Below, one piece after another: positions 58,386-64,000 of a stretch of DNA of 64,000 nucleotides (position 1 is its first letter; every line of letters starts with the position of its first letter). This stretch comes from Halisarca cf. caerulea. Its lineage: Eukaryota > Porifera > Demospongiae > Chondrillida > Halisarcidae. The notes under the pieces were generated by a model. The model saw only the letters and a list, made by a program, of their open reading frames with translations, was not told where the DNA came from and searched no databases. A program made the translations under genes and the position numbers. The stretch covers positions 13,978,428 through 14,042,427 of the forward strand of contig CAUJGJ010000397.1 of assembly GCA_963170055.1 (NCBI GenBank), written 5' to 3'.

Positions 58386-60797
58386 ATGGAAGATCTTTCA
58401 GTTTTGGAGATAGACGAATGGTTAAAAGAGAAGAAATTTAGTGAAGATATTAGGCACTCTTTTCAAGGTCTGAAAGAGCTTTAATCCTATATGTAGCTAT
58501 GTATAAGTTCTGTAGCTAATTTCCAGAACTTGCAGACTGCTGTGGCCTACTAGTGCGGATTTCTTCTATCTCTTGCTGAGCTACCTTAGTACATTACATG
58601 AAGGAGACTGCTAAATGGTATTGTTATGATCTATGCCTGATAAAAATAGCATTCTATAGTACTAACTGGCCTTATGTCCTGTGGATGGTTTTTGCCAGGA
58701 AAAGGAATCCACACTCAGTCGACATAGCTAACCAAATGAGCCCTTCTTCTTGTACTACAAGTCAGCATGAATGCTATATACAGGTGAAATTAGTGTAAGG
58801 AGGACATCATGTACAAAATGAGTGCCAGTAACCTGTATAATATTTAAGAGCATTGTGTGTTCCCCATGCATGCATGTTCCAAAATATGACCTGACCGAGG
58901 AATCTCTATATTTTTGTAGAGAATGAAATTGATGGTATGTGCTTTAAGGAACTAATTGGATCCTTTGAAGACTTCAAAGATCTAGTGCCCAAAGCTTCTG
59001 ATCGTTTGAAGATTAAAAAATACATCAGAACAGACTTTGGATATGTAATAGATGATAGTTCCAGAACATCATCAACTTTAAGCTCACCAAATATGTCCAT
59101 ATCAAATGACAGCAGTATGAACGATCCTCCTAGCACTGTCACAGTGACACCTATTACAATGTCATCAAGAAAGCGCGCAGAAGTCAGTACTTCTAGACCT
59201 AGTGAGTAAGCATGTGGGATCTATATGCAGCTTTAAGTTTTAGTTCAAAGTTATGTATAATTATATTCATTGACAATTTGCCTGTCATTTTCACGAAGCC
59301 ATGTTTTTTTGTTTTTTTTTCAGCGACAAACCAGAAGAAGGCTAAGAACTCACCATCCTCTGATTCAGAGGTAGAAATTCTCACTCCATCTAATAGCTCG
59401 GTTGACAGTTGTAATGAGTTAGAGAGTACTCCAGCATCCAACAAAGAGGTGAATCCGATGAAAAATAAACCATCAAGGAAGTGTTTACCTTCAGAAGTTG
59501 AGCTGCCATCCCACTATCCCCCACGGCTGGAAAAGGAACTGGACAAGTGTAAGAGGGAGCACTGCAGGCTCAATGAACTTTCTCGCAATCACCTCATTCG
59601 AGTTCTCAGTGACTTCTTCTATTACAAAGTCCAAGATCCAACTCCAGCACAATATACTGCCATGTCGTCTGCAATTGTGAGGAAATTCCCTTTTCTTGCA
59701 GACAAGATTCCTGGAGTTGATTCTTACGTATGTTGAACTTGAGTAACTTCCATTTGTTAACACAATGTCATGCATCTGCATGACCAATTATGTTTACTTT
59801 ACTCCTTGTTCAGGCATCTGTGAAGCGGCAATTGAGCCAGCGATTTAGAAACCTAAGACGTGCTTCCCACAAAGTTGATCAGACAGGACAACCAGAAATA
59901 TCAACTCCATCTTCCAGTAGTACAGTCGTGGCTACAGCTGATTATACACTGCCTGAAAGTGACTATCACAAGAGCATTGCTACTGTCCAAAAACAGTGGC
60001 AAAATGATAAACCAGGTACCATAGCGTTATTGTCTATGACATTCCATCGTAGACGAGAATGGATTAATGGTGAGGCTGAATCCATTTCAGAGATCCTGGA
60101 GATGTTTCCCTGTTTCAGGAGTTATGACTATGTACGTTTCTAGCACTACATGCTACTTTAACAGTATACTTTGTATGCTTGACTCAATTTATTGCTATTT
60201 TTTCTGTTAACATGCAGTTAATATTTGAATTTGAAAAACTGCAACCCAATAACTTCCATGACATGAAGAAAGGACTGATCAGACTAGTGTCACACCTTAT
60301 ACCAAGCATGGATGTGGACTCAATGGCTTCAGAAGATTGGGCAGCTCTTTTTCATGTTTTCCAAAAGGAGCTGCTCAAGTCTAAGCAACCCCTTTTCACA
60401 ATACTATCTGTAAGTCCTGCTTGATTTTACTGTTGCATGCAGTATTGATTTGTCACACATTTAGTAAGGGTGCCTGTCTTTTCCCATCTGTTTTTAGGAT
60501 TCGGATGATATAACTAGCGCTGTTCAACAGTCCAGGGTTGAGCCTGATCTACTGATAGTTGAGAGAGAAGGGAAGATATGTCAAGTATTCTTAGTAGCGG
60601 AATGTAGTGTATTAATGGAGATACCAATTGTAAATATGTGTTCTGTGTTGAAACTTTTACTAGGTAGCTATTATGTATTCCATCGTGCGTATCCAAATGT
60701 TTTTTTTACATTCTTACAAGAATTTTTTCTAGGAGACACTACTGACATAAATAGGCCATCTAGGTACATGACTTTTATTAACAGGTATAAGCTTTAA
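58386..60797 (+). CDS. SAM-domain (SAMD3-like) accessory protein, six exons
   Basis: Exons 58386-58467, 58920-59201, 59324-59727, 59814-60131, 60218-60409 and 60498-60797. Every intron is GT-AG and all phases agree, giving 525 residues. Residues 1-70 form a sterile alpha motif (LSVLEIDEWLKEKKF, then DGMCFKELIGSFEDFK...LKIKKYI). A Ser/Thr-rich linker follows, then a long domain with LPSHYPPRLEKELDK, RKFPFL, LSQRFRNLRRASHK, FPCFRSYDYLIFEFEKL and a C-terminal part LLLGSYYVFHRAYPNVFFTF. Proteins of this make-up (SAMD3-like) are abundant in fish and invertebrate transposons. Role unknown; a regulatory or complex-forming partner of the transposase is plausible. Confidence 0.85.
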
Positions 60798-61043
60798 ATT
60801 AAATTTAGTGATATGCTTGATTTTTGTATTATTATTTAATTATTAAAGGATGGCAGTTATCAGATTTCAATCATTGTGTGAAGTGTGTGCTATATTTGCA
60901 CACACCTAGTATGCTATTTTAGCACACACCTAGTATGCTATTTTAGCACACTTTGATATGGCACATCAATTTGTGTGCTAAACCTGGAGACATACAAATA
61001 GCACACTTAAATGTGCTGAAATGGCACACCTTTTTTTACAGTG
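60798..61043. repeat. Transposon right subterminal region
   Basis: Includes TATTTGCACACACCTAGTATG and a repeat of the phrase CTAGTATGCTATTTTAGCAC, then TAGCACAC and GTGCTGAAATGGCACACC up to TTTTTTTACAGTG. Short, mirror-type counterpart of the left array. Confidence 0.75.
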
Positions 61044-61308
61044 CAGAAGTAGAATCTGGATCCGCGTCTGACACATCATTTAAATGTGTTGCATAGTCAA
61101 AAGCATCTGATCCTAGTACAGCATCATCTTCAAGATTATCCATGTGGATATCACTTGCAAGATCTTTAGGATCAACTACATCAGATTCCTGATTATCATC
61201 ATTTAATTGATGCATATAATCACTTCCTTCAGTGACTAAGCCATGTCTCTGAGATGCCCTTGCTGAAGAGCGGCCAATTGGCATAGGTAGTGGACTCTGG
61301 GGTTGCTC
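61044..61308 (-). pseudogene. Zinc-finger gene copy B, exon X, 5' part
   Basis: From acceptor CTCCAG above 61308 through the in-frame ATG (61284) to DVSDADPDS, where the transposon begins. Only few changes from copy A (for example Tyr to His in DYM...QL). Confidence 0.7.
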
Positions 61309-62676
61309 CTGGAGTCATTCAAACATAGGGATCACTGATATTATCTGACCCTGCATCAATAAACTGCAACAGTAAACCCCATACAGTAAACCCCATGCAA
61401 ATTATACCACGATCCCTCGAAAATTGTAAATTCAATGAATGTACAAATATAATGGTGAAATCTCTCTAAATAAACCCTCTGTAATCTGAAACCCTCCGCA
61501 AACTGGATATGTTTTCAATCCCCTTCACTGTAACAGTTACACAGCATTCACTGTACACATGGTTATGGTATGTCTGATTTGGATATGAAAGAAAATGACA
61601 GACATTATTAAAGTGTGGGAATAAATTGCTTTGTTTTCTGCAAGAACAAGATGTACAGTTCTAATGTTTTTGCTTGAACCAACGCTCAACATGTCTATTT
61701 TGTATCTTTGAGCCAAATTTACAATTTCATGTGACAGGATATTAGCTGCTATCCAACGAAGAAGAGGGATGATCCCACAAGGATATTATATTAATCCAAT
61801 TTTCCGTCCTAAAAGCAATAATTATTGAACCTTTCACAAATTGTTCTTAACCTTTTATCGAGGGATGGAAGTGCCCACGCAAAAAGTATTATCGTGGATG
61901 AGCTGCTACATAGTGGCTCAACCAGCGGTTGTTGGAGATGGGCGTAGCATAGCAAACTTTGTTCAAATTTTATATGCACACTACGTGTGGTGATAAGGGC
62001 ACTTGGTAGAAATTTGAGAGCTCTGGTGAACATTACAACAACGTTATAAGTAGTAGTAAATAATACAAAAAGAGCTAAAAAGTGTGTTATGTGACAATTA
62101 TACAATGATATACGGAATTATGAAATGTTTTACAAAGAATTGGTTTGAATTTGTCAAAATGAGGTTCTTGGCTAAATCTAAGATTTACAAGCTCTTGCAC
62201 CTTGTATCGCTTGGAACTGTACCTTTCTCGTATCCTCTCAGGGAGTGATCCTTTGAAAATATGCCAAAAATCAGATAACAGAGCTCGCACCGCTGTCTAT
62301 GTGTGCTATTGCTATCGCTTCAACTGCTTCTTTACACATTTTTGGACTGTTTTTTAGCCTACAGTGGATATGCGCTACTTTTGTAAGGTTTATACATTGA
62401 AGTTAAGCTATTCAAACCGTGTATTTTCACCCATCATCAGAACTTTTATATCTTTACATTTTGATCTATTCCAAGTCAGTGTGAGAAAATTTCTTTCAAT
62501 TAAGTATTCATTTGTGTTTCTTATAAGCTTAGCTAGCTATAAAAGTATTAGTAGTGCCAAAAACAATTGAATTCTCTCAAGAATGCTTGAAAAAGAAAGA
62601 ACCACTATGGTGGCTTGTCCACGACTATGGCTACACAATTTCACCATTTAGCCCAGAATACGGATTGGTATAATAG

Positions 62677-62740
<64 letters not shown>
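61309..62740. other. Upstream region of zinc-finger gene copy B and (TA)n end
   Basis: Counterpart of 18171-20727 without the 400-bp segment and the 759-bp MITE of copy A. The empty MITE site (single TA) is near 62100. Ends in a (TA)n tract at about 62681-62739. No gene recognised. Confidence 0.5.
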
Positions 62741-62746
<6 letters not shown>

Positions 62747-64000
62747 GGGTTCTCCTATTGTTGACAACAGAAGTGCATAGGGTGTTTATAACCGTCTGTT
62801 GCTTGTTCCGATTGTGGGCGGTGCTTGTTTTCTACGTCATCAATTAGCGGCTGTTTTTAATGCGTCATTTAGCGTCTATCACATGACGTACGAAATCTCA
62901 CGTATCAACAGAATGGGGGAAGAAGGCGACTTTTGTGACGTTTTGCCCTCGTATCCGTGAAACGTCACGAAAATGGCAGTTTTGTTGAGGGCGAATATGA
63001 AGTCGCTTGGTTAGACCTCAGATGCATTCGAATCTCACCAAATCCAACTTCGATGGAATCTTAAGATGTTTCGGTTTGCGAAAATCGTTCCGGGCATAGT
63101 GCTACAATCAAGCAGTTTTTCGCAATTGGACCATTTAGGCTAAATTTTGGCCGTTTGAAGGGTGAAAAAAACAGGTTTTTCGGTTATTACTTTCTTACGG
63201 AAGATTATAACCTATAGCCCGGAACGATTTTCAGATAGCTCACCACTTGTTCTGTCTTTTCGTGTTGTTTAATGGGAATTGAGAGGGATCTAAGGTCTAA
63301 CCAAGGCGAAGTTTGTCTAAAAGTGCTATGTATTCCTAGCTGGCTATCTTCCTTCAGACAATAGAAACAATCGCTAGTTAAGTACCAACATGCGCGGAAT
63401 ATATACAACTTTCGTCCAGTAAGAAGAACTGGGCGAAATCTGGTCAACGAAGTAGAAATGATCGATAATTTGTGAAGCTATTTCAAGACGGCCATTTTTG
63501 CATTTTATTCCCGGACAGTTATAAACACCCTGTGTGTTGACCAGACCCTGCAGTCAAGAATTGCCTCTTTAATTTGGAGCTTCTGGGTAGTAGACTGCAA
63601 CTTCTGCACTCCCATGATGCCCTCTGCCTCCTTCAACATCCTTTCAGCCTTCCGTCTTGAGAACTGCCCCCTGCTTTTCCTCATCTTTGTTGCTGGCTTT
63701 TGATGATATTCAGCGGTCACTGTTGGAAAAGATTTGCAATGTTCGCCTATGTGATCAAACTTGGGTTCAGGCTTCCTTGCCAGTGAAATCTGGGGGATAA
63801 GGGATTAGGAGTTTGGCTATGCTAGAGCCCTCCGCCTTTTTGGCATCCGCTGCTGGCTCCTCCTCCATCTCTAGTATGATCCTCCCAGATAGATGCCTCA
63901 TTGAAGACTACACCATTCAGCAAGAAGCTTTGGAAATCTGGCATGCCAGCAACCCAGAGGATCCCCCATCAGGACCGAAGGTAACCTAACAGAAGGCCTG
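62741..64000 (+). pseudogene. LINE RT fragment, split by a MITE, running off the window
   Basis: Starts directly after (TA)n with sequence matching the LLGSPIGG region of the LINE at 21490, then is interrupted by the MITE at 62776-63534. It continues with counterparts of LHSHDALCLL, SLLEKICNV..., LGIRSLAMLEPSAFLASAAG and further, with frame shifts. Same family and strand as 21490-23285. No intact frame. Confidence 0.7.
62776..63534. mobile_element. 759-bp CACAGGGTG-family MITE, second copy, TG target
   Basis: Starts CATAGGGTGTTTATAACCG, ends with the complement of CACAGGGTGTTTATAACTG, same length as 19384-20142. TG on both sides (62774-62775, 63535-63536). The LINE sequence on either side is continuous, confirming the insertion. 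Confidence 0.9.

Larger units (their letters stand above)
54359..61043. mobile_element. 6685-bp CMC/EnSpm-like transposon with two divergent genes
   Basis: Ends CACAGTAAAAAATGG and the complement of CACTGTAAAAAAAGG, flanked by CA on both sides (54357-54358, 61044-61045). Copy A has the empty site (CA at 17906-17907). Both subterminal regions repeat TAGCACA/TGTGCTA phrases. Inside are a two-exon transposase gene on the minus strand and a six-exon SAM-domain gene on the plus strand, starts 94 bp apart, both open across every predicted junction. CACTR-like termini, a 2-bp target and a DUF4218-like C-terminal block fit the CMC superfamily. Confidence 0.92.
40536..62680. repeat. Segmental duplication, copy B
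   Basis: Same orientation and order as copy A (8031-20727), longer because of insertions absent from A: 41029-41691, 45742-46609, about 46841-47790, 49271-51934 and 54359-61043. It starts inside a Kolobok element whose left part is missing here and ends at a (TA)n tract. Confidence 0.93.

Overview
The window reads as nuclear DNA of a metazoan, most likely a marine invertebrate such as a sponge. This is inference: spliced genes with GT-AG introns, AT-rich sequence, long (TA)n and (TG)n microsatellites, and transposon families typical of such genomes (CMC/EnSpm, Kolobok, Penelope, Crypton-like, DUF7869-type and LINEs, one with a 2A-like peptide). No rRNA, tRNA, CRISPR array or operon was seen. 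Almost everything is mobile DNA, often nested two or three deep; the only candidate host genes are exons of a duplicated zinc-finger gene and one short HIRAN-like exon. Layout. 1-8 kb: a decayed LINE reverse transcriptase, several MITEs, foldback elements, a LINE 3' end, and a Kolobok-like element (6343-8516) with THAP and P2X7-type fragments. 8-20.7 kb is copy A of a large direct duplication; 40.5-62.7 kb is copy B. Each holds the Kolobok right end, a MITE nest, a Penelope-like element and a minus-strand gene with CCCH-type zinc fingers. Between them (20.7-40.5 kb) lie fragments of a LINE family with a nuclease-like C-terminus, a CR1/L2-like LINE with endonuclease, reverse transcriptase and a 2A-like motif (minus strand, 28.5-23.9 kb, split by a foldback transposon), a stack of TTAA and 2-bp-TSD elements, a CACTG-ended element (30885-34551) and a Crypton-like ORF (39759). 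The duplication makes the window unusually informative, because each copy serves as an empty site for insertions in the other. In this way exact ends and target-site duplications could be read for a 912-bp long-TIR element (7-bp TSD), a 731-bp and a 759-bp MITE (TA) in copy A, and for a 663-bp element (TTAA), an 868-bp element (TG), a 2664-bp DUF7869-type transposon (ATAT) and a 6685-bp CMC/EnSpm-like transposon (CA) in copy B. The last two look intact. The first encodes one 699-residue protein. The second has two divergent genes, a two-exon zinc-finger transposase (827 aa) and a six-exon SAM-domain protein (525 aa), sharing a 94-bp intergenic promoter. The 6685-bp insertion splits the first exon of the copy B zinc-finger gene. 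All product names rest on motif recognition by eye; no database search was possible.
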